Of a stretch of 18,702 nt of DNA, positions 12,516-18,702 are shown in pieces. Position 1 is the stretch's first letter. Each line of letters starts with the position of its first letter. This DNA is from HGM04593 sp964485215. GTDB lineage: Bacteria > Bacteroidota > Bacteroidia > Bacteroidales > Bacteroidaceae. The notes below the pieces were generated by a model. That model was not told the origin of the DNA. It made no database searches and saw only the letters and a program-made list of their open reading frames with translations. A program made the translations under genes and the position numbers. The DNA lies in the NCBI GenBank assembly GCA_964485215.1, contig CAZAIM010000043.1, positions 1-18,702 on the forward strand, written 5' to 3'.

Positions 12516-14216
12516 ATGAAAGCAAAGAATCTCATTGATTTTCGCCCAAAGTTTTTCGAAACGATGAAAAACTACTCGCGCGATAAGTTTGCAGCCGACG
12601 TAATGGCCGGTATCATAGTAGGCATAATAGCAATACCTCTTGCAATTGCATTCGGTATTGCAAGTGGTGTAGGTCCTGCACCGGGTCTCATAACCGCTAT
12701 TTTTGCCGGTTTCCTTATTTCGGTTTTCGGTGGTTCCAAAGTGCAGATAGGCGGTCCCACAGGAGCATTTATCATAATAGTCTATGGTGTCGTCGACCAG
12801 CATGGTCTTGCCGGTCTTGCCATCGCTACAGTAATGGCCGGCATATTCCTTGTGGTAATGGGCCTGTGCCGAATGGGAACAATAATAAAGTTCATGCCTT
12901 ATCCTATTATAATAGGTTTCACAGGAGGTATTGCAATAACCATATTCTCAACTCAGATAAACGACCTTTTGGGTATGGGCATAGCCGATGTCCCTGCCAA
13001 TTTTGTCGAGAAATGGATGTGCTATTTCCGTCATATCGGCGATGTTGACCCTTGGAGTGCCGTTATGGGTGTTCTGAGCGTCCTGATTATAGCGTTGACA
13101 CCTAAGATTTCGAAGAAGGTGCCTGGCTCATTGCTCGCTATTGTGTTTATGACTATTATTGCCTGGGTGTTGCGTGAATATGCCGGTGTCACTTCGATAA
13201 GTACAATTGGCGATATGTATACCCTGCCTACCGGCTTGCCATCATTGACTGTGCCTGCGCTCAATGAGGGTGCAACGCTGTTCTCAACAATACAGGAACT
13301 TGCTCCTGTGGCTTTCACCATAGCTATGCTCGGTGCCATTGAATCGTTGCTTTCGGCTATGGTTGCCGACGGTGTTACCGGTGACCGCCATAACTCCAAT
13401 ACGGAACTTATAGGTCAAGGCATTGCAAATATTGCAGTGCCGTTCTTCGGCGGAATTCCGGCAACCGGTGCCATTGCGCGTACTATGGCAAATATAAACA
13501 ATGGTGGCCGCACTCCGGTAGCAGGCATCGTGCATGCTTTTGTGCTCCTGCTTGCGCTGCTGTTCCTTGGCGATGTTGTAGCTCTTATTCCTATGCCATG
13601 CCTTGCCGGCGTACTTGTTATGGTTGCCTACAATATGAGTGGTTGGAGAACAATACGTTCCATGTGCAAGAGCTCCATGTCGGGTACAAGCGTTCTGTTC
13701 GTGACGCTTCTGCTTACAGTCTTCTTCGACCTGACATTGGCAATTGAGGTCGGTCTTGTGATGGCTATTGTGCTTTTTATGAAGCGCGCAATGGAGAGTG
13801 CCCACATATCGGTTGTACGTGAGGAGATGGCTGTGCATCAGGATGGCGAGAATGACGAGATACTGTCAATTCCTGCCAGGACCGAGGTCTTCGAGATAGA
13901 GGGTCCTTTCTTCTTCGGCATTGCCAACAAGTTCGATGAACTTACACGCAACACCGATGCAATGCCTATACGTGTAGTGCGTATGCGCAAGGTTACATTC
14001 ATCGATGCTACCGGCTTGCACAATCTCGAGATTTTCATCAAGGCATCGCAGAAGGAGGGTAGGGTGGTCATCCTTTCGGGCGTGCATGACAATGTGGAGA
14101 AATCCTTGCGTAAGGCAGGCATTGTAGACCTTGTGGGCAGTGAGAACGTCTGTGGACACATACATCTTGCATTGCAGCGTGCAAAGGAGGTTTCCGACAA
14201 GCTTGCTGTAAAATAA
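12516..14216 (+). CDS. SulP family inorganic anion transporter with STAS domain
   Basis: A 566-residue inner-membrane anion transporter or channel (sulfate, bicarbonate or similar). After a short cytosolic lead (YSRDKFAADVMAGIIVGIIAIP, the typical SulP entry), residues about 25-430 contain 10-14 hydrophobic segments. They include the family motifs IPLAIAFGIASGVGPAPGL, GGSKVQIGGPTGAF and the helix with AIESLLSAMVADGVTGDRHNSNTELIGQG; GGIPATGAIARTMANINNGG follows. Residues about 450-560 form a cytosolic STAS domain (VFEIEGPFFFGIANKFDEL, VRMRKVTFIDATGLHNLEIF). At the position where anti-sigma antagonists carry a phosphorylated Ser, this protein has DATG (Asp at about 497, Thr two residues later). 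Specificity cannot be read from the sequence. The EamA gene starts 16 bases after its stop and is probably co-transcribed. Confidence 0.93.
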   Translation: MKAKNLIDFRPKFFETMKNYSRDKFAADVMAGIIVGIIAIPLAIAFGIASGVGPAPGLITAIFAGFLISVFGGSKVQIGGPTGAFIIIVYGVVDQHGLAGLAIATVMAGIFLVVMGLCRMGTIIKFMPYPIIIGFTGGIAITIFSTQINDLLGMGIADVPANFVEKWMCYFRHIGDVDPWSAVMGVLSVLIIALTPKISKKVPGSLLAIVFMTIIAWVLREYAGVTSISTIGDMYTLPTGLPSLTVPALNEGATLFSTIQELAPVAFTIAMLGAIESLLSAMVADGVTGDRHNSNTELIGQGIANIAVPFFGGIPATGAIARTMANINNGGRTPVAGIVHAFVLLLALLFLGDVVALIPMPCLAGVLVMVAYNMSGWRTIRSMCKSSMSGTSVLFVTLLLTVFFDLTLAIEVGLVMAIVLFMKRAMESAHISVVREEMAVHQDGENDEILSIPARTEVFEIEGPFFFGIANKFDELTRNTDAMPIRVVRMRKVTFIDATGLHNLEIFIKASQKEGRVVILSGVHDNVEKSLRKAGIVDLVGSENVCGHIHLALQRAKEVSDKLAVK

Positions 14217-14232
14217 GCCGGTCTGTCCCTCT

Positions 14233-15138
14233 ATGACGAAAACTTCGCGGACGAAATCTTCGATATTGGTCTACATAGTCGCATTTGCCATTGTGGTTGT
14301 GTGGGGCTGTACCTTTGTGCAGACAAAGGTACTCATCAATGCCGGGATGCGTCCGTATGAGATATTCTTTATCCGTTTTCTCGTAGCCTACCTTCTTATA
14401 TTGCCTTTTTCGTGGCGCAGGCTTTTTCTTGGCAGTGTAAAGGATGAGTTCATAGCCCTGTCGCTTGGCCTTTCGGGCGGTTCGCTCTATTTTGTGACCG
14501 AGAACTATGCCCTTGCCTATGGTTATTGCTCCAATGTGTCGCTCATCGTCTGCCTCACCCCAATGATAACTGCTTTTATTGTGGGGCGGTTCTATCCGGC
14601 CGAGCGTCTTGGAAGAGCCGGTATAGTCGGTTCTCTCGTGGCACTTGCAGGAATGGCACTGGTTGTGTTCAATGGCAATTTTGTGCTCAAACTCTCTCCG
14701 CTTGGCGATGTTCTTGCCTTTGCGGCCTGTCTCTGTTGGGCACTATATTCCTTGGCTATAAAGCATTTGCAGGACAAATACAGCAATATGCTCATAACAC
14801 GTAAGGTCTTCGGCTACGGGCTCCTTACAATTTTGCCGGTACTTTTGTTGCGCGGAATGGACTTTGGCATTCTTGTTCATGGCGGAGCTGCAGTATGGGG
14901 TAATGTCCTCTTTCTTGGCTGTGTGGCTTCAATGCTCTGTTTCCTTGGGTGGAACTGGTGTCTTGAAAGGATTGGTACCGTGCGTGCCACCAACCTAATT
15001 TATCTGAACCCAATCATTGCAATTGTGTCATCTGCAATGGTGTTGGGCGAAAGGGTTACCTGGATAGCGGTTGCCGGTGCGGTGCTGATATTGACAGGGC
15101 TGGTATATATTGACCGTAACAGGAAACGTCAGTATTGA
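14233..15138 (+). CDS. EamA (DMT superfamily) transporter, 10-TM
   Basis: A 301-residue inner-membrane protein made of two five-helix EamA repeats. The first starts at YIVAFAIVVVWGCTFVQTKV (about residues 14-33, with the WG motif of the family) and runs to ALAGMALVVFNG. The second starts at LGDVLAFAACLCWALYSLAIKH (about 155-177) and ends with NPIIAIVSSAMVLGERVTWIAVAGAVLILTGLV, carrying the conserved GE of the penultimate helix. The basic C-terminus (DRNRKRQY) is cytosolic. Relatives export amino acids, metabolites or nucleotide precursors; the substrate here is unknown. It is 16 bases downstream of the SulP gene. Its last 10 bases overlap the 3' end of the convergent HAD gene. Confidence 0.9.
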   Translation: MTKTSRTKSSILVYIVAFAIVVVWGCTFVQTKVLINAGMRPYEIFFIRFLVAYLLILPFSWRRLFLGSVKDEFIALSLGLSGGSLYFVTENYALAYGYCSNVSLIVCLTPMITAFIVGRFYPAERLGRAGIVGSLVALAGMALVVFNGNFVLKLSPLGDVLAFAACLCWALYSLAIKHLQDKYSNMLITRKVFGYGLLTILPVLLLRGMDFGILVHGGAAVWGNVLFLGCVASMLCFLGWNWCLERIGTVRATNLIYLNPIIAIVSSAMVLGERVTWIAVAGAVLILTGLVYIDRNRKRQY

Positions 15139-15752
15139 GCCAGCGCATCGCAGAGTGCAGTGCGCCAGTCGACCCCGTTCTCAACCTTTAGGGTCTTTAT
15201 TCCCACCTTGGCTGCAGCATCAATGTTCTTCTGCCCGTCGTCTACGAAAAGTGTCTCTTCGGCCTTCATGCAGCCGCTCTCGAGCATCTTGCGGTATATC
15301 GTCTCGTCGGGCTTTGAGCAGTTCATGCGGTAGCTGAAGAACTGCAGGTCGAAATAGTCGGCGAGGGATTTTCCGCTCGGGGTGAACTCCTTGGTCTGCG
15401 CCCACCCTTGAATGAAAGGGTTCGTGTTGCTTAGCACTGAGAGACGGTATCTGCCACGCAGAGACTGAAGATAATCGAGCCACTCCTCGTGTATCTCCAC
15501 AAGAAACCCCAGCCAGGCATCTCTCGCCTCTTCGTATGTTATCTCCCTGCCGCATATTGCGCTCAGTTTTTCGCAGAACTCTGCTGCGCCAATGTCGCCG
15601 TTCTCAAGTTCGAAGAAAGGCCCCTTCTGGCAATATGAATTTATATATTGCTCGGGCTGCTCCACACCAAGGTCGCGGAACTTCTGCAATGCTCTGCCGG
15701 TGTCAATTGTTGTGAGTACGCCGCCAAAGTCAAAGACAATATCTTTTATCAT
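15129..15752 (-). CDS. HAD family phosphatase (subfamily IA, YihX-like)
   Basis: A 207-residue cytosolic haloacid-dehalogenase-fold hydrolase, probably acting on a small phosphorylated metabolite. Motif I is IVFDFGGVL (nucleophile Asp8), motif II LSNTN (Ser108), motif III SKPDETIY (Lys147) and motif IV LFVDDGQKNIDAA (Asp171 and Asp172). A helical cap (about residues 17-88) lies between motifs I and II, as in subfamily IA. Motif I has Gly at the place of the usual second Asp (D-F-G rather than D-x-D). This also occurs in the FDLGNV motif of E. coli YihX, a glucose-1-phosphate phosphatase, which has the same overall layout, so activity loss should not be assumed. It is convergent with the EamA gene and overlaps it by 10 bases. 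No confident promoter is seen upstream of 15752. Confidence 0.88.
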   Translation of the reverse strand: MIKDIVFDFGGVLTTIDTGRALQKFRDLGVEQPEQYINSYCQKGPFFELENGDIGAAEFCEKLSAICGREITYEEARDAWLGFLVEIHEEWLDYLQSLRGRYRLSVLSNTNPFIQGWAQTKEFTPSGKSLADYFDLQFFSYRMNCSKPDETIYRKMLESGCMKAEETLFVDDGQKNIDAAAKVGIKTLKVENGVDWRTALCDALAQY

Positions 15753-15846
15753 TTTATCAGTATTCTCAGTTACGGCGCGAATTTAATTAAAATATTGTTT
15801 CGAAACAGCCAGTTTCCCCTTTGCTTAATAATTTTATGTTTTTTTA

Positions 15847-15877
15847 TTGATAAATGTGCACGAATGAACTAATTTTG
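15847..15877 (+). promoter_or_regulatory. Promoter of the 5'-nucleotidase gene
   Basis: TTG (15847-15849), 20 bases, then TAATTTTG (15870-15877), an exact Bacteroidetes-type match. The predicted leader is about 75 bases and contains the repeat at 15928-15952. Confidence 0.8.
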
Positions 15878-15927
15878 CAAAACTCCTGCAAAAGGGGAAT
15901 TTAACGTACAATATAAGATAACTTTTA

Positions 15928-15952
15928 TTAGAAATTTAAACAGCTTCTAAAT
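15928..15952 (+). repeat. Dispersed palindromic repeat just upstream of a start codon
   Basis: An imperfect palindrome whose core is AGAAATTTAAACAGCTTCT, flanked by TT and AAAT. It ends 6 bases before the ATG at 15959. A diverged copy occupies the same place before the DsbA-like gene (9871-9896), and its core matches, in reverse, 10896-10914. Confidence 0.75.
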
Positions 15953-15958
15953 ATTATA

Positions 15959-16906
15959 ATGGAGAATTTAGACGGACGCCTTGTTATCGGTGTATCTTCA
16001 CGCGCTCTTTTTGACCTTGAGGCAGAGAATGAGATTTTTGAGAAATATGGTGTTGCAAAGTACCGCAAGTACCAGGAGGAACACGAGGACGAACCTCTTG
16101 AGCGCGGTACGGCATTCTACCTGGTGAAGAGCCTGCTCGAACTCAACAAACAGGCCAACCGCCCCATTGTGGAGGTTGTAGTCATGTCGCGCAACAGCCC
16201 CGAGACCGGAATGCGTATGCTTAAGTCTCTCGATATGTACGGGCTCGACATCACGCGTGTGGCCTTGTCGGGCGGAGAATCGCTTTCCAAGTATCTCAAG
16301 GCATTTTCTATCGACTTGTTCCTTTCAAAGGACGAGGGCGACGTGCAGCGTGTGATGGACTCTGGCATCTGTGCTTCGGCACTCATCTATGCTCCGCCTA
16401 CCGACTTCAATCCCGAGGACAGCCGTGTAAAGATAGCCTTTGATGCCGATGCTGTAATCTTTTCCGACGAGTCGGAGTGCCGTTTCAAGGCCGAGGGTAT
16501 CGATGCCTTCTACAAATATGAGAAGGAGAATGCCGATATTCCTTTGAAGGAAGGCCCTTTTGCCAATCTTCTCAAGAAACTTTCTCAGATACAGGAGTCT
16601 CTCCCTACCTCAATCGAACTTTCGCCGCTTCGTCTGGCTATTGTCACATCACGCAGCCTGCCTTCGCATTTCCGTGTGATAAAGACACTGCGCAAATGGG
16701 GCGTATATGTCGATGAGGCCTATTTCCTTGGTGGTTTGAGGAAGGATGAATTGCTGAAGGCTTTCGGTGCGCACATCTTCTTCGACGACCAGGATACTCA
16801 CCTTTCGGCTTCGAGCAAGTATGTTCCGGCCGGCAAGGTTCCTTACTATTCCGACTCGCAGATAAACGATGTGATAAAACAGAAACAGAAGGATAAGACA
16901 GAGTAG
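15959..16906 (+). CDS. 5'-nucleotidase, cytosolic NT5C1-like family
   Basis: A 315-residue soluble enzyme predicted to dephosphorylate nucleoside 5'-monophosphates. It resembles the 5'-nucleotidase family related to animal cytosolic 5'-nucleotidase I (Pfam 5_nucleotid family PF06189, from memory). Visible family marks are VIGVSSRALFDLEAENEIFE (residues 9-28), VVVMSRNSPETGMRM (74-88), IAFDADAVIFSDESE (159-173), LAIVTSRSLPSHFRVIKTL (226-244), VDEAYFLGGLRK and HIFFDDQDTH (272-281). The pattern is an internally divided HAD-like fold in which DADAV and FFDDQ supply metal-binding acidic residues. The Lys-rich tail (KQKQKDKTE) is outside the core. It has its own promoter and terminator, so it is probably monocistronic, working in nucleotide salvage or pool control. 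Confidence 0.88.
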   Translation: MENLDGRLVIGVSSRALFDLEAENEIFEKYGVAKYRKYQEEHEDEPLERGTAFYLVKSLLELNKQANRPIVEVVVMSRNSPETGMRMLKSLDMYGLDITRVALSGGESLSKYLKAFSIDLFLSKDEGDVQRVMDSGICASALIYAPPTDFNPEDSRVKIAFDADAVIFSDESECRFKAEGIDAFYKYEKENADIPLKEGPFANLLKKLSQIQESLPTSIELSPLRLAIVTSRSLPSHFRVIKTLRKWGVYVDEAYFLGGLRKDELLKAFGAHIFFDDQDTHLSASSKYVPAGKVPYYSDSQINDVIKQKQKDKTE

Positions 16907-16933
16907 AACAAAAGTTCTGTACACTTGTTATAG

Positions 16934-16968
16934 ATAGGCCGGCAATCATATGGAGATAGCCGGCCTAT
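16934..16968. terminator. Terminator of the 5'-nucleotidase gene
   Basis: A perfect 10-bp GC-rich stem, ATAGGCCGGC (16934-16943) with GCCGGCCTAT (16959-16968), whose 15-base loop has further ATC/GAT pairing. It starts 28 bases after the stop and has only a weak T stretch after it. Confidence 0.8.
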
Positions 16969-16991
16969 TCCTTAAATAGCTTCTTAGTGTT

Positions 16992-17456
16992 ATGAAAAAG
17001 TTTATTCCTGTTTTCTTCTTTGTGGCAATCTCTTTTCTTGCAGGCTATTTTTCCATGCTGTTGCAGAACGAGGCTATGCAGACCTGGTATCCCACTCTTG
17101 TGAAATCGTCTCTCACCCCTCCCGGCTTTGTCTTCTCAATTGTGTGGAGCCTGCTCTACCTTCTGATGGGTATAGCCGCAGGCATCATCTGGAACACAAG
17201 GACAGCCTTCTCCCGTGTGCTCACTGTTATGTTCATTTTCCAGCTGCTGCTGAATGTGCTGTGGAGTTTCAGTTTCTTCTATATGCAGTCGCCGGTCTTC
17301 GGGTTTGCTGTGCTTATAGTGCTTTTTCTCTTCCTTGTGGTTTATCTCGTAGGGTGTTATATGAACAGTCACCTTTCGGCCTATCTCAATTTTCCCTACC
17401 TGCTGTGGCTGCTTTTTGCAGCCTACCTCAACGGTTACATAATGATGTGCAACTGA
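16992..17456 (+). CDS. tspO: TspO/MBR family membrane protein
   Basis: A 154-residue protein with five predicted transmembrane helices (about residues 5-25, 48-68, 76-96, 100-122 and 128-150), the standard TspO fold. Family residues are plain: W-Y-x-x-L-x-K-x-x-L-T-P-P (WYPTLVKSSLTPPGFVF), VWSLLYLLMGIA, LLNVLWSFSFFYMQSP and the C-terminal NFPYLLWLLFAAYLNGYI. TspO proteins bind porphyrins or related hydrophobic ligands and are linked to tetrapyrrole and stress control; the exact role in anaerobic gut-type bacteria is not settled. No strong promoter was found in the 85 bases before it, which contain the nucleotidase terminator and an AGCTTCTTAG piece (about 16978-16987) similar to the dispersed repeat. 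Confidence 0.92.
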   Translation: MKKFIPVFFFVAISFLAGYFSMLLQNEAMQTWYPTLVKSSLTPPGFVFSIVWSLLYLLMGIAAGIIWNTRTAFSRVLTVMFIFQLLLNVLWSFSFFYMQSPVFGFAVLIVLFLFLVVYLVGCYMNSHLSAYLNFPYLLWLLFAAYLNGYIMMCN

Positions 17457-17516
17457 TAGCCGCGTCTTCAGTCAATGCGTATCTTCTGAAAACGGCATCA
17501 AAATACACTCTGCAAA

Positions 17517-17548
17517 TTTCTGCATTCCGTTCATTTGTATTATCTTCG
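17517..17548 (+). promoter_or_regulatory. Possible promoter of the protein kinase gene
   Basis: TTTC (17517-17520), 20 bases, then TATCTTCG (17541-17548); each box has one mismatch to the consensus. It lies 22 bases before the ATG, so the leader would be very short. Confidence 0.35.
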
Positions 17549-17569
17549 CGATAGAACAGAGAGAACACT

Positions 17570-18702
17570 ATGCATTTACCTATTGGAACACGATTGCAGG
17601 GAGGAAGGTACGAAATAGTACGCTACATAAGCAGCGGCGGCTTCGGCTGCACATACGAGGCAAGGCACACTTTGCTTGATACCTATGTTGCAATAAAGGA
17701 ATTTTTTGTAAAGGACTTCTGCAACCGTGACAGTGCAACAAACAATGTTGTAGTTGCTACACAAAGCAAGGTCGCGCTTAACGAACGCCTGAGGGTCAAG
17801 TTTGTAGAGGAGGCACAGGCTATCTTCAGAATGAACCATCCTAACATAGTGCGTGTTACCGACATCTTTGAGGAGAACAGTACCGTCTATTATGTAATGG
17901 ACTACATCGAAGGCTCCTCCCTCGGCCAGCTTATAAGCGAAAAAGGCCATTTGGGCGAGAGCGAAGCCCTTGGCTATATACGCCAAGTGGCCGACGCCCT
18001 CCGTTACGTCCACTCGCATAACCGCCTTCACCTCGACGTCAAGCCACATAACATAATGGTAGAGAGCAGCGGCCGTGCAATACTCATAGACTTCGGCGTC
18101 TCCAAGCAATACGACGAAGTTAACGGCGAGAACACCTCCACACTCCTCGGCTGCACCCCCGGCTATGCCCCCATCGAACAAGGCAGCCGTGGCTTGACAG
18201 AGTTCCACGCCGCAACCGACATCTACGCCCTCGGTGCAACCCTCTACAAAGCATTGAGCGGCATAACCCCGGTTGAGGCAACCTTACGTGCCAGTGGCAT
18301 GAAACTTCAGCCGCTCCCCGGCAGCCTAAGCCCCTCAACAGCCTCAGCCATTGAAAAGTCAATGCAGCTGATTGTAGACAACCGCCCCCAGAGCGTTGAT
18401 GAGTTCTTGGAGATAGTGGAAAGAGGAAAGAGCAAAGATGAAAGAGCAAAAATAAGAAATGAGAAAGAAGAAAGGAAAGATGAGAGTGAAGAGACTGTTT
18501 ATCCTGTTTCCGTTGTTTCCGCTGCCGATGATGAAACCATAGCACCCGGTAGCTCAAAAGAGACACCCCGTAATGCAACCCGTCCTTCTTCCGCTTCCAA
18601 TGAAAAAGAGAATAACACAAAAGCATTTCCGCCTTTTGCAGTGAGAAAACGTTCTTCTATTTCTTCTTTCAATGAAAAAGAGGATAACGCAAAAGCATTT
18701 CC
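17570..18702 (+). CDS. Serine/threonine protein kinase (3' partial)
   Basis: The open frame runs from ATG 17570 to the window end (377 codons) without a stop. Residues 14-280 are a Hanks-type kinase: Gly loop SSGGFGCTYEA (21-31), Lys43 in VAIKEFF, a conserved alpha-C Glu near 80-81 in FVEEAQAI, catalytic loop HLDVKPHNIM (154-163: Asp156, Lys158, Asn161), DFG at 174-176 and an activation segment ending TPGYAPIEQ. The usual Arg before the catalytic Asp is Leu (HLD), a non-RD arrangement, so activation-loop control may differ. Beyond about residue 285 comes a charged, low-complexity linker (KDERAKIRNEKEERKDESEE), then Ser/Pro-rich sequence with a repeated unit, NEKENNTKAFP and NEKEDNAKAF, 24 residues apart. 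No membrane segment is seen inside the window; sensor or effector domains may follow. Substrate unknown. Confidence 0.9.
   Translation, partial: MHLPIGTRLQGGRYEIVRYISSGGFGCTYEARHTLLDTYVAIKEFFVKDFCNRDSATNNVVVATQSKVALNERLRVKFVEEAQAIFRMNHPNIVRVTDIFEENSTVYYVMDYIEGSSLGQLISEKGHLGESEALGYIRQVADALRYVHSHNRLHLDVKPHNIMVESSGRAILIDFGVSKQYDEVNGENTSTLLGCTPGYAPIEQGSRGLTEFHAATDIYALGATLYKALSGITPVEATLRASGMKLQPLPGSLSPSTASAIEKSMQLIVDNRPQSVDEFLEIVERGKSKDERAKIRNEKEERKDESEETVYPVSVVSAADDETIAPGSSKETPRNATRPSSASNEKENNTKAFPPFAVRKRSSISSFNEKEDNAKAF
18598..18702 (+). repeat. Tandem 72-bp repeat in the kinase C-terminal linker
   Basis: Bases 18598-18630 and 18670-18702 agree at 31 of 33 positions, with a period of 72 bases (24 codons), in frame. 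The second copy is cut by the window end, so the number of units is unknown. Confidence 0.8.

Noticed and set aside
15129..15752. HAD protein as a dead enzyme because motif I is DFG rather than DxD
   Set aside because: The same substitution occurs in active YihX-type phosphatases, and the other catalytic residues are present.
1..18702. tRNA, rRNA or riboswitch
   Set aside because: No cloverleaf, rRNA-like stretch or known aptamer pattern was recognised by eye on either strand; a covariance-model scan would be needed to exclude weak cases.

Overview
The window looks like a chromosomal segment from a member of the Bacteroidales. The promoters fit the Bacteroidetes pattern (TTG or TTTG, about 20 bases, then TAnnTTTG) and purine-rich Shine-Dalgarno sequences are mostly absent. 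The gene set includes a bamD–rpoZ–DUF4293 cluster. A secreted glycosidase ends in a type IX secretion (Por) style sorting tail, which suggests a Prevotella/Porphyromonas/Tannerella-like lineage or another T9SS-bearing relative. No genus can be fixed from the sequence alone.

Layout from left to right. (1) 1-792: 3' end of a class II fructose-bisphosphate aldolase gene and its hairpin terminator. (2) 844-2150: an AT-rich, minus-strand accessory patch with a small lipoprotein gene preceded by a degenerate gene (one nonsense codon and one frameshift) resembling the DUF6973 family, then a stretch with no gene. (3) 2158-3235: an ECF-type sigma factor, a strong hairpin, a small conserved-looking protein and a terminator. 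(4) 3262-7800: two tandem 41-bp promoter-bearing repeats drive a 1420-residue secreted enzyme that joins a GH27 alpha-galactosidase, a CBM35-like module, two copies of a GEVED-like module pair, a GH16 beta-glucanase-type domain and a C-terminal sorting tail. (5) 7851-9776: bamD, rpoZ and a DUF4293 membrane protein, closed by a strong hairpin. (6) 9816-11160: a DsbA/FrnE-like protein with a winged-helix-like C-terminal extension, surrounded by copies of a short AGAAGCTGTTT repeat, including a possible 205-bp MITE-like element. (7) 11205-14216: a cyclophilin lipoprotein and a Bcp peroxiredoxin as an operon, then a SulP-STAS anion transporter. (8) 14233-15752: an EamA transporter convergent with, and overlapping, a HAD phosphatase gene. 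(9) 15847-17456: a cytosolic-type 5'-nucleotidase and a TspO protein. (10) 17570 to the end: a Ser/Thr protein kinase whose 3' end lies outside the window and whose tail contains tandem 24-residue repeats.

Most of the segment is housekeeping (envelope assembly, RNA polymerase, redox and protein folding, transport). The most distinctive content is the GH27–GH16 fusion with its duplicated promoter/hairpin leader, and a family of short dispersed repeats, two of which sit just upstream of start codons. No complete undescribed defence, CRISPR or mobile system was found; the nearest candidates are the decayed DUF6973-like/lipoprotein pair and the repeat family.
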